64,000 nt of DNA from Gari tellinella (GCA_922989275.2 OV277862.1:47083786-47147785); one strand, 5' to 3'; positions 42,792 through 53,903 are shown, counted from the stretch's first letter. Made by a program: numbers and translations. The notes: generated by a model not told the origin, from the sequence alone.

Positions 42792-43789
42792 CAGGGCTGC
42801 CATAAGTTGACATGAAAAATCCTAAGATTTCCAAATTTGCATTTTTCAAGCGCGATTTTACGAATCGTACCTATCCCATCGTCTGTTTCTAGTTTTGTTG
42901 ACACGTCGTCGCCTTAGTCTTATAGTGCGCTATCTACATTAATGGAAATATTGAGATATATACATCGTTGTTTTCGTCGAAAAGTGAACTGTCACCAGGT
43001 GCAAACAGAAAATGGATTTGGCGCCTAGTTTCAATGTTACCGCCTCACAACTAGCGCTATCTCCATGATTCTCAAACATTTTTCAATGTTATACTGAGCT
43101 ATGTCCTGGAGTTGCAGCTATAATACTTAATTTATAATCCTTAGAAGTATTACCCAATCACGTTTCAGTCATTAAGCACGTGACAGTTATGTTTACAATC
43201 ACATTTTGCGGTATCTCCATATGGGCTAAATATTTATAATATTACACTGAGCTATCTGCAAACTAAAATATTGAGCCACAGCTTCCGTGCCACGCCATGT
43301 CAGGTATAACAAATGACGAATACGGGCATAACCGTAAATGTGATCAGAGAATACATATTTTTACTTGATAATATTCTATTTCCAGATATTTGTAGATAGC
43401 TCAGTATAGTACTGAAAAATTGTTTTTTTTTAATTTTGAGCTATCTCCAGAATTAAAATTATGGAAAAACTATTAGATGAATGAGGCTGTTATTGTGTTT
43501 GGTGATAGAAATGTGCAAGGTCTTTCATATGTTTTTTTAATTTTAAAAAAAGACGAAGAATTAATGAAATAACACACTTTGAATGTTGGAAGGCGTTTTT
43601 CTTACTGTAAAAATGTAGATAGCTCAATATAAGAATAAGGCGACGACGTGGCTGCTTAAAGCAAACTGGAAGTAAAGCAGAATGCGCCTTAAGGCACATT
43701 CTGCTTTTCTTTCAGCCTGCTTTAAGCAGCCACGTGCAAGAAAAAAAAATCCGACGATTTAAGAAAAATCCGGAGAAAAGACAGCCCTG
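42792..43789 (-). mobile_element. Composite MITE (CAGGGCTGCCAT ends) split by another element
   Basis: CAGGGCTGCCATAAGTTGACA at the left and GGAGAAAAGACAGCCCTG at the right match the copy at 31742-31996 in inverse order. The hairpin core (GGAAGTAAAGCAGAATGCGC...) is at about 43650-43735. About 745 bases of foreign sequence lie at 42905-43647. Confidence 0.7.
42905..43647. mobile_element. Nested element with CGTCGTCGCCTTA ends and GAGCTATCT motifs
   Basis: CGTCGTCGCCTTAGTCTTAT at the left pairs with ATAAGAATAAGGCGACGACG at the right, then CGCTATCTACATT with AATGTAGATAGC. Inside, TGAGCTATCT or its complement AGATAGCTCA appears at least five times in both orientations, some within TATACTGAGCTAT. 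The exact duplication (CG or ACG) is ambiguous because the ends merge with the target. A minus-strand frame (43490-43699) is not convincing. Confidence 0.65.
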
Positions 43790-44037
43790 CCATGCTAGTT
43801 TTCATTTTATAAAGCACATGGTTGTGTAAATATTAATGGAAGCATTAACCAGATTAAAAACTCTTTATGAGTGTGTTTTTCTTTTATATTTGCTTAAACT
43901 ATATCTGTCATCTAACATGTTCAGCTAGTAAATGCGTTCTATGTGCTTATTATCTATATGTAAATGTGTACAGAATGTATCTATCTTCCATTTTTCCGAT
44001 GACTCCGACATTGAACTAATGACGTGCGCTGGTCATA

Positions 44038-44283
44038 CAGTGGAGAAAACGTTATTCTTTCCCAATAAACGCGTTTATCCTAAAACTATTATTTTCACTG
44101 CAAACAGTTTGGAGCCAGATCAGACGCCGGGTGACCCGGCGTCTGATCAGGCTCCAAACTGTTTGCCACCAAAATAAAGATGAATGATCAGAATTGTCAA
44201 AAAGTTGTATTTTTCTATGTTTTAGTGTTTTGCCTTTGCGAACGTTCGCGTTTAAACGGGAAAGAATAACAGATTCTCCTCTG
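44038..44283 (+). mobile_element. CAGTGGAG MITE, full copy
   Basis: 246 bp, TA at 44036-44037 and 44284-44285. The loop is GGGTGACCC rather than GGGTAACCC, as in the copy at 47246, so the two may share a recent source. Confidence 0.85.
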
Positions 44284-45039
44284 TACCGATACCCCTGATT
44301 GAGTAGAGTTTTAAAGTAGATAAAGTATGAGAAAATCAATAGATATATACAATGACACAGTGTTAGTCTTTTAAGCAAGTACTCTCATAATGATATTGCC
44401 AATGTCGGCCATTATCGGTATTCTACGTAGAGGCGATCTGTTATTGTCGTAAATTGAAGGTCCACACAGAACTATAGTTCGGTATAATAGGACACAAGAC
44501 GAGCTTTGTGAAGAGTATCGATAATGACCGAAGTTCATAGTACAGAACACTGACTGCTTACGTAAAAAAACAAAAATAGTCGGTGTTCTATTGAGATAAT
44601 GGCTAACAAAATGCGATATTGCAAACAGTTTGGAACCTGGTCAGACGCCGCGTAACGCGGCGTCTAATCAGGATTCAAGATGATTGACAACCAGTTTGAA
44701 ATAACATCAGTTGTACTGCTTTAAATATAACTTTGAAATGATATTGCAGACAACAATATTGAAGCAGATAAAACTATGACGTTGAAAGGGTAACAGTTTC
44801 TTGAAAAATTAGACAATGAAAGGTTTAAACACTAGGTAAACTATTATATTCAAATACCATTTCAGGGTTTCTAACCTTTTTATTAGCGCAAAACAGTTGA
44901 TATGACAAGAATTATATAAAGTATGTGCTTCAGGCAACTGGCAATGACAAACCGTTTTATAACAACCCAGACATACGTATCAAATCTAACGCTAAATATT
45001 GAATATCCGTGAACACATCTAAAGATATCGTTAATTATT
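44284..45039. other. No gene; hairpin at 44621-44690
   Basis: GCAAACAGTTTGGAACCTGG, TCAGACGCCGCG, TAA and the complement CGCGGCGTCTAATCAGGATT form a further hairpin without recognised MITE ends. The rest is anonymous. Confidence 0.5.
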
Positions 45040-45049
45040 CTACCTTAAG

Positions 45050-45287
45050 GGATTACGTTATTCTTTCCCGTTTAGACGCAAACGAAACGCAAACGCAAAA
45101 CACTAAAATGTAGAAAATAACCACTTTCGACATTTTTCACTATTTGTTTTATCTGATAGGCAAACAATTTAGAACCTGATCAGACGCCGGGTTACCCGAC
45201 GTCCGGTCTGGCTTCAAACTTTTGCAATGGAAATAAAAGTTTTAGCGTCAACGCGTTTATTGGGAAAGAATAACGTTTTCTCCACTG
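45050..45287 (-). mobile_element. CAGTGGAG MITE, inverted and diverged
   Basis: The right end GGGAAAGAATAACGTTTTCT then CCACTG and TA is intact. The left terminus is damaged (GGGATTACGTTATTCTTTCC). The hairpin GATCAGACGCCGGGTTACCC and a mutated partner are present. Confidence 0.65.
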
Positions 45288-45552
45288 TACATTATGACCT
45301 ACTGAGATACATTCATTGCAATGTATTGTCATGGTATGTAAATAAACGGCTATCCTTAATGACATTGGGCCCAATCTTTTTCTCTCAAATTATTGCTTTT
45401 TAGAATGAACTATATATTCAAAAACTATTTGGCTATACAACCTAAAAAACACATATGGTGACCATTTATATAATTGTATGGTAGTTTTGGTTCGTTGATT
45501 CCAAAACACGTGTCCGCAATTTTCAGACATCGTTTTGATATTATTGAATAGA

Positions 45553-45887
45553 ACAGTGCTCCCTCTCTACAACGACACCCAATGGGAGACACATATTGTG
45601 CGTGTTGTTCGGAGGGAGTCGTTACAGAGAGGGAAATTTAGACTTGACTTTCATTTGCAAACAGCTTGAATCCAGAACAGACGCCGCGTAATGCGGTGTC
45701 TGATCTGGATTCAAACTGTTTGTCACTTTTCATAACAAATGTCCACTCATATGTTACTTTGAGAAAACACAGCAGACAACTATTTTAAGGATACGATATT
45801 GAAGCGATGGGCAAAACTGTTTTGGAACAACGGCAGCATCGTTGTAAGGAGGGAGTCGTTGTTGGGAGGGCCGTTGTAGCGAAGGAG
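45553..45887 (+). mobile_element. CTCCCTCTCTACAACG-type MITE, best copy
   Basis: ACAGTGCTCCCTCTCTACAA at the left pairs with CCGTTGTAGCGAAGGAGTAA at the right. Subterminal GAGGGAGTCGTT blocks occur on both sides. The hairpin at 45658-45722 (CAAACAGCTTGAATCCAGAA...GATTCAAACTGTTTG) forms the centre. No coding frame. Confidence 0.65.
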
Positions 45888-46290
45888 TAATGTACATCGA
45901 ATTGTCTTTCTAGGTAATTGAACAACTTGTCAATGTCCATTAGAACTTTCATGTGAGATATTCCAACCGTTTTTGTCTGTGTGTATTGGTTAAATCCCCG
46001 ACTGTTTCTGCCTTGTTGCGAAACTTGAACTAAACATTAACAAATTATTTGTTGCTTAGACCTTTGCACAACATTTATACTTTGAAAATCGGCCAGTCTA
46101 TATCAAGACTGACATTTGCAACAGTTTGAATCCAAACTGTTTGACACTCATTACATGCTTCTTAAGAAATCAATCCTTATTTGATACGTAAATACAGACG
46201 AAATATATCAGCAGATAATAATGTGGCATTCATTGTGTTAGATGGTTTATAGAATAGAGGATAATCAATTTCTTTGGATTGATATGAAAA
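45888..46290. other. No gene; minor hairpin remnant near 46115-46145
   Basis: ATTTGCAACAGTTTGAATCC directly joins AAACTGTTTGACACTCATTA: outer arms of the hairpin with the centre deleted. Confidence 0.45.
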
Positions 46291-46291
46291 C

Positions 46292-46378
46292 ATATCACGA
46301 GAATGGGTTGTTTTCCTGTTAACAGACTCGTCCTGCAGACTCGTTTATTAACCAGATAACAACCCATTCTCGTGATAT
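46292..46378. repeat. Hairpin with perfect 21-bp arms
   Basis: ATATCACGAGAATGGGTTGT at 46292 is matched by its exact complement ACAACCCATTCTCGTGATAT ending at 46378. A 45-base loop holds GACTCGTCCTGCAGACTCGT. Weaker pairing (TTTGGATTG with CATCCAAAGG) may extend it. Confidence 0.75.
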
Positions 46379-46689
46379 ATTTTTCTTATGCATCCAAAGG
46401 CATTGATAAGACTATTAAATATATAAATACATTTTGTACGGAGAAAACACACAACATTAATTGTTTACGCGCGACGTTTAAAAAGATATTGTGGCGTGAC
46501 GTCACAAAAATGATATCGTTACTGCAAAAGTGACATTATCATAAGTGATGATATCAAATATGACGCATGTTAAATTTACCTAACTGAGATATCTCTATAA
46601 ATCATCGATGTTCAAATAGCTTGATTGGTGCAAATAAAATGGCATTTTAGGCTGATTGAGGACTTCATTGGAATACTTCAACAACTTCT

Positions 46690-46815
46690 CATTGTATACC
46701 GGTGTAATATAAAAATTTCACCCCGAGTGAAACTTTGATAACGAAATTTTTACACCAGTCCTTATCAAAAGTTCACCCATTTAAAAGTTTGATAAGTCTT
46801 TAATACAATATATTG
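46690..46815. repeat. Overlapping short inverted repeats
   Basis: GTGTAATATAAAAATTTCAC and GAAATTTTTACACC pair, as do TTATCAAA and TTTGATAA and the outer ATTGTAT and ATACAAT. The region can fold in several ways; element ends are not certain. Confidence 0.4.
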
Positions 46816-47243
46816 TTCACCAATTTACCTGATAAATTTGAAAATACTGACGGGAAACTGATTTTATGTAGTACACTGCATACACATTCTTTTCCTTTCT
46901 CTTCAGCCCCGAACTCCTATAGGTGTTCATCTGTCTAAATAATTTACAATGCTGAGTAATAGATGTAAGTTTTCTAGAACTGTTTTCAGGTTATGATTAA
47001 CTTTCAGATACTAAACAGATATATATCGACGGAATGTGTAGTGTTTGGTAAATAATTTATATGAAAGGCTGAAAATGATGTGATGTTAAATATTAATTCT
47101 CCATTTTTCTTGGTTAAATAAATGCTACTTCACGTATGAGGTAAATAGAATTTAAGTACATAATGATAAATAGTAAAAAAAATGTAGTGAGGTGAAATAT
47201 ACTATGAGAACATAATTTACCCATCCTTTATTTGTTCTACACA
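46816..47243. other. No recognised feature
   Basis: AT-rich anonymous DNA. Confidence 0.5.
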
Positions 47244-47245
47244 TA

Positions 47246-47491
47246 CAGTGGAGAAAACGTTATTCTTTCACAATAAACGCGTTTACCCTAAAACTATTAT
47301 TTTCACTGCAAACAGTTTGGAGCCAGATCAGACGCCGGGTGACCCGGCGTCTGATCAGGCTCCAAACTGTTTGCCACAAAGATAAAGATGAATTATCAGA
47401 ATTGTCAAAAAGTTGTATTTTTCTACGTTTTAGTGTTTTGCGTTTGCGTACGTTTGCGTTTAAACGGGAAAGAATAACGTTTTCTCTACTG
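47246..47491 (+). mobile_element. CAGTGGAG MITE, full copy
   Basis: 246 bp, TA at 47244-47245 and 47492-47493. Loop GGGTGACCC. Right terminus TTTTCTCTACTG has one change. The overlapping frames on both strands (47260-47541, 47339-47569) read through it and into the flank. Confidence 0.85.
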
Positions 47492-47640
47492 TATATAGGG
47501 AGCGATGATATTACCAGTCCTATTATGTTACGGAACACCAAACATAGACCGGAAGTGCTGCAATGGTAGTACCCTGAGATATAGTGTCAAAATGGGTTGC
47601 CTGAAAACGGCATTTTGTTCAACGACATTCTCTGTTTTTT

Positions 47641-48755
47641 TGGCCGGATTGAAAATGCGGTCTATAGATTGGCGAATGCCGTCCGTCCGTCCGTCTGTCT
47701 GTCCGGCCGTCCGTCCGTCCTCACTTTGGTTGACCTTTTTGTTAGTGTCAGTTTTAGCTAAAGCTTAAGTCCTACAGCAACCAAATTTGGCATGTACAGT
47801 TATAGTGAGGTCATCATCACATGCTGTGGGTAACAAGGTCACTGTGACCTAGATTTCACGGTCCAGACTTAGAGAATTCTTGGTTAACCTTTTCGTTTGC
47901 GTCTTGGTTTACCTTTTTGTTAGTGTAAGTTTTAGTCAAAGTTTAAGTCCTACAGCAACCAAATTTGGCATGTACAGTTGTAATGAGGTCATCATCACAT
48001 GCTGTGGGTAACATGGTCACTGTGACCTAGATTTCACGGTCCAGACTTAGAGAATTCTTGGTTAACCGTTTCGTTTGCGTCTTGGTTTACCTTTTTGTTA
48101 GTGTCAGTTTTAGTCAAAGTTTAAGTCCTACAGCAACCAAATTTGGCATGTACAGTTGTAGTGAGGTCATCATCACATGCTGTGGGTAACATGGTCACTG
48201 TGACCTAGATTTCACGGTCCAGACTTAGAGAATTCTTGGTTAACCTTTTCTTTTGCGTCTTGGTTTACCTTTTTGTTAGTGTCAGTTTTAGTCAAAGTTT
48301 AAGTCCTACAGCAACCAAATTTGGCATGTACAGTTATCGTGAGGTCATCATCACATGCTGTGGGTAACATGGTCACTGTGACCTAGATTTCACGGTCCAG
48401 ACTTAGATAATTCCTGGTTAACCTTTTCGTTTGTGTCTTGGTTTACCTTTTTGTTAGTGTCAGTTTTAGTCAAAGTTTAAGTCCTACAGCAACCAAATTT
48501 GGCATGTACAGTTGTAGTGCGGTCATCTTCACATGCCATGGGTAACTAGGTCACTGTGACCTAGATTTCAAGGTCCAATGACTTAGAGAATTCTTGTTTA
48601 ACCTTTTCTTTTGCGTCTTGGTTTACCGTTTTGTTAGTGTCAGTTTTAGTCAAATTTAAGTCCATGTACAGTTGTAGTGAGGTCATCATTACATCCCATT
48701 GGTAACTATATTTTATATATATATATACAAAGCAAAAGTGCAGACAATCCGGCCA
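47641..48755 (+). mobile_element. Element with TGGCCGGATTG ends and 180-bp tandem core
   Basis: TGGCCGGATTG at 47641-47651 and CAATCCGGCCA at 48745-48755 are perfect 11-bp inverted repeats. After a CCGT/CTGT microsatellite (about 47681-47720) come five near-identical tandem units of about 180 bases plus a shortened sixth, each with TTTGGCATGTACAG, GTCACTGTGACCTAGATTTC and CTTGGTTTACC. GTCACTGTGAC is itself a palindrome. An AT dinucleotide run (48710-48726) precedes the right end. Confidence 0.8.
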
Positions 48756-49239
48756 TACCGACCATGGCGGTTTCTCGTTTTACTTTTGATGTAATACCTT
48801 GGTGCCAGGGAGTAGATGCGAGGTATTTTTAGTTACCCTGGAATGGGGTTTGTAGACATTGTTTGGGCTGAAGTGGCATTTCCATGTTTTACAGTAGTCG
48901 GCCCCTCTTTCAAAAAGGTAGCAGAACACCATTTGTGCCATTTAAGGCATGTTATATTTCTTGCATAACAAATGATCACATATTTTCTACATTTTTCAGT
49001 TGTGCATGAATGTATCTTTGAGAAAAAATAGAGTTGAAATTGGCTAGGCTGTAAGACACTATTATGACCTTTTATATAAAATATATATGATAGCCTAACT
49101 GGGGTCCCGTACCCTTTACATGTAGCACACAGCCATACATCAAATGAGGCTGTTGATTAATCCAATTATGTCTGAATATTATCAATAACTTCTCCTGTAA
49201 GTTGTTCCCTGTTGTACCATACACTATCAGTTATCCTTC
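48756..49239. other. No recognised feature
   Basis: Anonymous DNA; no open frame or element ends are recognised. Confidence 0.5.
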
Positions 49240-49626
49240 CTAACGCTATGTTATTGTCGTCTGCTAAATTGTCGTTTGCAACAAAGCTGTCTAAAAGCAA
49301 TTTTTGTAAGAAATAGAATTCGAGTGTCAAACAGTTTTGATCCAGATGAGACGCCAACTTGCTCGGTGTCTTATCTTGATTTAAATTGATTGTATTATTT
49401 ATGTAGGAAACTGTTAACTTGACTGCCTTTCCCCGTGTATAGTAGTTATTTGCAAACAATTTGGATCCTGATCAGACGTCTCTGTAACGCAGCCTCTGAT
49501 TATAAACCAAACTCTTTCTCACTCATTTCAATATTTCTTAAGTCACAGTACCTAACAAAAGGGTTTGAGAAATAAATGCAGACGACATTTATTTGGAAGT
49601 GATGACGTCATTGCAGCTTAGAGGGT
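49240..49626. mobile_element. Two decayed hairpin-bearing MITEs
   Basis: 49240-49395 has TTGTCGTCTGC and GTGTCAAACAGTTTTGATCC, as in the CTCCCTC family. 49450-49626 has CAAACAATTTGGATCCTGAT, then AGTGATGACGTCATTGCAG and GAGGGTTAATG, as in the MITE at 8517. Both lack one terminus. Confidence 0.5.
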
Positions 49627-49974
49627 TAATGAACTATAGAGTTGGACTACGATAATAAGATTATAAGGATAGCGTCGTTTTATATTATATTATCAACATA
49701 AATAAATGGCTTCCGGTTTAGAGAGTTATAGATGTTGATTTTGTTTAAGACAGATGGAAGCTGAATGAAACACAAGCATAGCTTTCGATCCCATATTTTT
49801 CACTATGTCAATGTATTATGTTCATGTACAATATCTGAAATAAAATATGTTTAAACCAAACACAACAAAGAAAAACAACAGGACTCTGATTTAGGAACAC
49901 GCTGCATAAGGAATGACCTGCATATTTAGCAGTCATCTGCCCAAGGGACTCTTTTTACGTGCAATATTTTGGTG
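49627..49974. other. No recognised feature
   Basis: AT-rich anonymous DNA. Confidence 0.5.
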
Positions 49975-50175
49975 CTAACAAATGCGTTCGGTTTTTAAAG
50001 ACTTCAGACTATCCTGTAGTAATATCGTCTGCTTAGAAAATGTCGCGTCAAACTTTGTTAAATTAATACCTTTACATTTTCCTATAAAAGAAAAACTAAA
50101 GACGAGTGTCAACAAGTTTGAATCCAGATCAGACTCCGGGTCACGCGGTGCCTGATCCGGATACAATATGTTGCA
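49975..50175 (-). mobile_element. CTCCCTC-family MITE remnant
   Basis: TAATATCGTCTGCTTAGAAA, GACGAGTGTCAACAAG and TTTGAATCCAGATCAGACTC match internal parts of the copies at 24262 and 39915. No termini remain. Confidence 0.45.
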
Positions 50176-50334
50176 AAAAACAGTATTTTACACGGCGTCT
50201 GATCAGGCTCTTAACTGTTTGCCACTCAGATTAAAAAACAATATTGAGAAATGTCAAAAAATGGTAATTTCCTTCATTTTAGCGATTTGTGTTTCGTTTG
50301 CGTTTAAACGGGAAATAATAACGTTTTCTCTACT
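50176..50334 (+). mobile_element. CAGTGGAG MITE, right half
   Basis: It starts within the hairpin (CGGCGTCTGATCAGGCTC) and keeps the right flank and terminus GGGAAATAATAACG...TCTACTG, then TA. The left half is replaced by the remnant before it. Confidence 0.65.
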
Positions 50335-50344
50335 GTAGTTACCT

Positions 50345-50573
50345 ATGGTGGTGGATACTGTTGAAAAGAAATTATTTTCCCAATAAACGCGTTTACGCGT
50401 AAGCTATTATTTCCCTGGCAAACAGTCTGGAGCCGCATCCGACCTGACCCCGAACTGTTTGCCACTCAGATAGAAATAAAAAATCGAACATTGTCAAAAT
50501 TAATGTTTGTTATTTTCTATACTCTGATGCATTGCGTTTGCGTTTCGCATGTGTTTAAACGTTTTCTCTACTG
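50345..50573 (+). mobile_element. CAGTGGAG MITE, diverged copy with damaged hairpin
   Basis: CCCAATAAACGCGTTTACGC, GGCAAACAGTCTGGAGCC and CGAACTGTTTGCCACTCAG are recognisable, but the hairpin centre is mostly deleted. The right end TTTTCTCTACTG then TA remains. Confidence 0.6.
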
Positions 50574-50856
50574 TATATCTCTAATGAAACTGGTCCATGG
50601 ATCTGTAATGTTTGTACTGCAGCGAATCTTTTTCATTACATGTATCACACGTGTAACCATATCAAATATCATATACCCTTCTAATTCTTCTTTGTAACGA
50701 TCACGACAATATATCAAATTCCTTTGGCGTACCTTCGTAATATCTCTAGATCTCTATAATATTTTGCATTGACCTATTTTTGAAAGTGTCTCTTTGAACC
50801 TGTAAGCAAGATGCATAGTCAATGCTCAATGTGCAGAGATCATAATCATCGTACTA

Positions 50857-51086
50857 CAGTGGAGAAAACGTTAACTCGTTTACGCTAAAACTATTATTTC
50901 CAATTCAAACCGTTTTGAGACAATTCAGGCGCTGGGTAACCCGGCGTCTGATTAGGTTCCAAACTGTTTGCAACTCAGTTTAAAAAAAAATTAAAATGTA
51001 AAAAAATTGTGATTTCCTTCATTTTAGCGATTTGCGTTTGCGTTTCGTTTGCGTTTTAACGGGAAAGAATAACACTTTCTCCACTG
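50857..51086 (+). mobile_element. CAGTGGAG MITE, 230-bp copy
   Basis: TA flanks both ends (50855-50856, 51087-51088). A deletion after GAAAACGTTA removes TTCTTTCCCAATAAACG. The hairpin is diverged (GAGACAATTCAGGCGC). Confidence 0.75.
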
Positions 51087-51099
51087 TACGCATTTAGTT

Positions 51100-51300
51100 T
51101 CAACTGATACACTAGAGAAGTATTTTGTCCCGTTTAAATGAAAATAAAAACAAAGCATTGCAACAAAACGTAGTTACGCGTATTTGCAGGTTCTTGTAAA
51201 GGTATACAAACTATTGCAATCAAAGTAGCAAACAGCTTGAAGCATGAACAAACGCCGGGTTACCCGGCGTCTGATCAGGCTTCAAACTGTTTGCAATGAA
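51100..51300 (-). mobile_element. CAGTGGAG MITE, decayed inverted copy
   Basis: TTTGTCCCGTTTAAATG is a decayed ACGCAAACG side. The hairpin at about 51230-51295 is well kept (GCCGGGTTACCCGGCGTCTG, CAAACTGTTTGCAATG). The terminus is lost. Confidence 0.55.
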
Positions 51301-51424
51301 AATAACAATACTGTCTGTAATGTGCACAATCATTGCTCAAGGGACAGATATCAAATGCTCCATATTTAGTGTCCACTGATATAGAGGAGACGCAGTTTTT
51401 CTTTATCGTTAAAACGAAACTTAA

Positions 51425-51599
51425 TCCTTTCACTCTCAATGACGTCATAAAGCGCATTTGCAAACGCGGCATCTGCTCAGGATCAAAACTGTTTGCCATT
51501 TGTTTTGAAATTACGTCAATTTTACTGCCTTAAATCTGGCTTTGAAACGATATTGCATACATCAATATTGAAGGAGGCGACACTATGGCGATGAAGGGG
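51425..51599 (+). mobile_element. CCC/TTAA MITE with collapsed TGATCAG hairpin
   Basis: TTAA then TCCTTTCACTCTCAATGACG at the left, GGCGATGAAGGGGTAA at the right. The left hairpin arm is deleted; CATCTGCTCAGGATCAAAAC remains. Same family as 8517 and 52637. Confidence 0.6.
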
Positions 51600-52411
51600 T
51601 AAAAAGCTCACGATAAAGTTGATCATGAAATAGTTATGAAAAGGAGACGACGTTTTTCTTGATCGTTAAAAAGAAAATTTAATACTTCAAAGGCAATGCA
51701 GTATTAAACCGAAGTGATTGCAGCTTGTTGTAAATGTATGCAAAGTTGATTTATTCCTCGCTTATATATTGGATTAGTCAATTTGTATTTATCTAAGTAG
51801 TGCCTGGTCAAAATTTTCATTTTCGTTTTGTTTTATATTGATATGCATATCAGCAAACGGTGTATATCGATTTTGATCAGTGTCTGCACTGTTTGTCTTT
51901 ATCCCTTTGACCGGGGGGGGGGGGGGGGGGGTCGGCAGAAAGGTGTTCAAGCCAGATCTGAACCCTACGTTAACCCCTTCACTTTCATGATGTCATATGT
52001 TTTAAACACTTGTCGTCTGCTTTTATTTCTCAACATTAAGTTTAGATAAATTGACTAAAGTAAAGGTCGAGTATGGAACTTTCGTACACGAAGATTCTTT
52101 TGGGAACATCATATAGACCTATGCTGTCGGGTAAAACTGTAAATCATAAATGTGTCCTTTTTATGCGTTTGTGACATGTTTTGGATTGGTACGGTTTTGA
52201 GTTACATTAATTAGCAATTCCCTAGTCTAAACAGTATCTTGTTTCAAAATAAATACAGACAGAGCTGACATATAAACAGTTTGACATATAAATATTATGA
52301 TTAGAAAACACGTTAATCTTAGCAATTCCATCTATTAACATGTAAGTGTTTTGAACAAGAATGAAAGAGTTGCCAATCAGCTTTCAGATTCTTTTTCGAT
52401 TTATTGTCAAT
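51600..52411. other. No gene; 19-G run and MITE traces
   Basis: 51913-51931 is a run of 19 G. 51840-51895 is a decayed CTGATCAG-type hairpin (CAAACGGTGTATATCG...TGTCTGCACTGTTTGTC). 51975-52050 holds only the left part of a CCCCTTCAC MITE (TTAACCCCTTCACTTTCATG). Confidence 0.45.
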
Positions 52412-52480
52412 TACAGTAAAATCCCTCCATTTCGACCACTAAACATAAAGCTAATTGGTCGAATGAAAGACATACATGTA

Positions 52481-53043
52481 CACTCAGTGCAAAAAGAAAC
52501 GCACATCGTGCTCATGCGCAGATTAAGAATCTTTTTTGAAGAAAAATTAGAATACTTATACCATATCTCAAGATTGATTTAATGCTGTAACAAGTTCAGA
52601 AACTAAACACTCAAAGCCAGTGTGCTGTTTTTTTAACCCTTTCACTCTTAATGACGCCAAAAAGCGCATTTGCAAACAGTTTGAATCCTGATCAGACGCC
52701 GCGTATCGCGGCGTCTGATCAGGATCCAAACTGTTTGTCACTCGTATCGATATATTTTTATTCATACTACATTGGATCTTACTTTGAAACAATATTACAA
52801 ACAATAAATGTGAAGCAGACGAAAATGAAACGGTGAAGGGGTAAAAATCTCACGATTATTTGGCAGCAAAAGAGAACTACAGTCTGTTTTAAACATCGCA
52901 CCGATTTGTGCAGGTTGTGTTTTTCAATATTGATACCCCAAGACAGAACTAATGACCTTAATGACAATATTAATTCACAAAAACGTTCCTTCTAAAAACA
53001 AATAGTGTAATGAAAAGTGTGCGTTTCTTTTTGGCACTGAGTG
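52481..53043 (+). mobile_element. Element with CACTCAGTGCAAAAAGAAAC ends and flanking TA
   Basis: CACTCAGTGCAAAAAGAAAC then GCACA at the left pairs with TGTGCGTTTCTTTTTGGCAC then TGAGTG at the right, one indel apart, with TA at 52479-52480 and 53044-53045. The 563-bp body has no transposase and itself carries the MITE at 52637-52841. A Tc1/mariner-like non-autonomous element is likely. Confidence 0.75.
52637..52841 (+). mobile_element. CCC/TTAA MITE with intact TGATCAGACGCC hairpin
   Basis: TTAA then CCCTTTCACTCTTAATGACG at the left; GAAACGGTGAAGGGG then TAAA at the right. The centre at about 52671-52735 is a near-perfect palindrome around GCCGCGTATCGCGGC. It sits within the CACTCAGTG element. 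Confidence 0.75.
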
Positions 53044-53143
53044 TACATACTGGACAGCTTAAAGCATTGTAAAAGTAAAACAGAATGCTCCTATAGGAAG
53101 TGTGTTTTACGTTCACACTGCTTTAAGCAATCGTCTGCCTTAA

Positions 53144-53335
53144 CCCTTTCACTGCAATCTTTGTCGTGATGTATTTACCACTTCATTGTCGTCTGCTTCA
53201 ATTTTGTGGACTTTCAAAGTTAAATAATAAGACAGTATGACTGAAGAAATTTCAAGACGAGTGACAAACACACACAGTTGGGTTCCTGATCAGACGCCGC
53301 GTTACGCGGCGTCTGATACGGACCAAATAACTGTT
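53144..53335 (+). mobile_element. CCC/TTAA MITE, right end missing
   Basis: TTAA then CCCTTTCACTGCAATC, then GTCGTCTGCTTCAATTTTG and the hairpin GGTTCCTGATCAGACGCC, GCGTTACGC, GGCGTCTGATACGGACC. The right terminus was not found. Confidence 0.6.
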
Positions 53336-53607
53336 AGGGATTGCTGTATTTTGATCGAAAACTCCTTGTGTAAATCGATGTTTGATAAGGACCAACACTG
53401 TCTGCCAATCAGATTCTAGTACATGAAATTGTCATTTTCTACATGTTATCATTTTCTGTCGGCAATTGTCTTCTCTATTACACACTTACTTGTATATATC
53501 GTTACTTTAAGATACAGAACTTTGCTCTAGCGAACAGTATGAAAAGAAAATTGTTTGGCTGAAGCAAGTTACCAAAGCTCAAGTACATTATACGTACATG
53601 TACTTAG
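53336..53607. other. No recognised feature
   Basis: AT-rich anonymous DNA between MITEs. Confidence 0.5.
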
Positions 53608-53609
53608 TA

Positions 53610-53720
53610 CAGTGGAGAAAACGTTATTTTTTCCCGTTTAAACGCAAATGTACGCAAACGCAAAGCACTAAAACGTAGTAAAGAACAACTTTTGGACAAT
53701 TCTGATAATTCTTGTTTGAA
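53610..53720 (-). mobile_element. CAGTGGAG MITE, half copy
   Basis: TA then CAGTGGAGAAAACGTTATTT and the ACGCAAATGTACGCAAACGC side, stopping at TGATAATTCTTGTTTG just before the hairpin would begin. Confidence 0.7.
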
Positions 53721-53903
53721 CAACACATTGATCCATAGAGACCAATATACTCATACCCGTCATTTACAGGCAATATTCATGTAAAAGGTACACTTGTCTT
53801 ATACAAACTCTTGTAGGATCCGTCTATGATCAGGTTCTATAGCGTTTGTAATTTTGCAATATATTTTTGAAGAACGTCCCTAGATACATGTAGTCAACAA
53901 ATA

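Larger units (their letters stand above)
52414..53139 (+). mobile_element. CAGTAAAATCC MITE split by a nested element
   Basis: TA at 52412 then CAGTAAAATCCCTCCATTTC and GACCACTAAAC resembles the left end at 22876. After the insertion at 52481-53043 it resumes with GGACAGCTTAAAGCATTG and GTAAAACAGAATGCTCC, the hairpin of that family, and is cut again at 53140 by a TTAA-CCC MITE. Confidence 0.55.
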
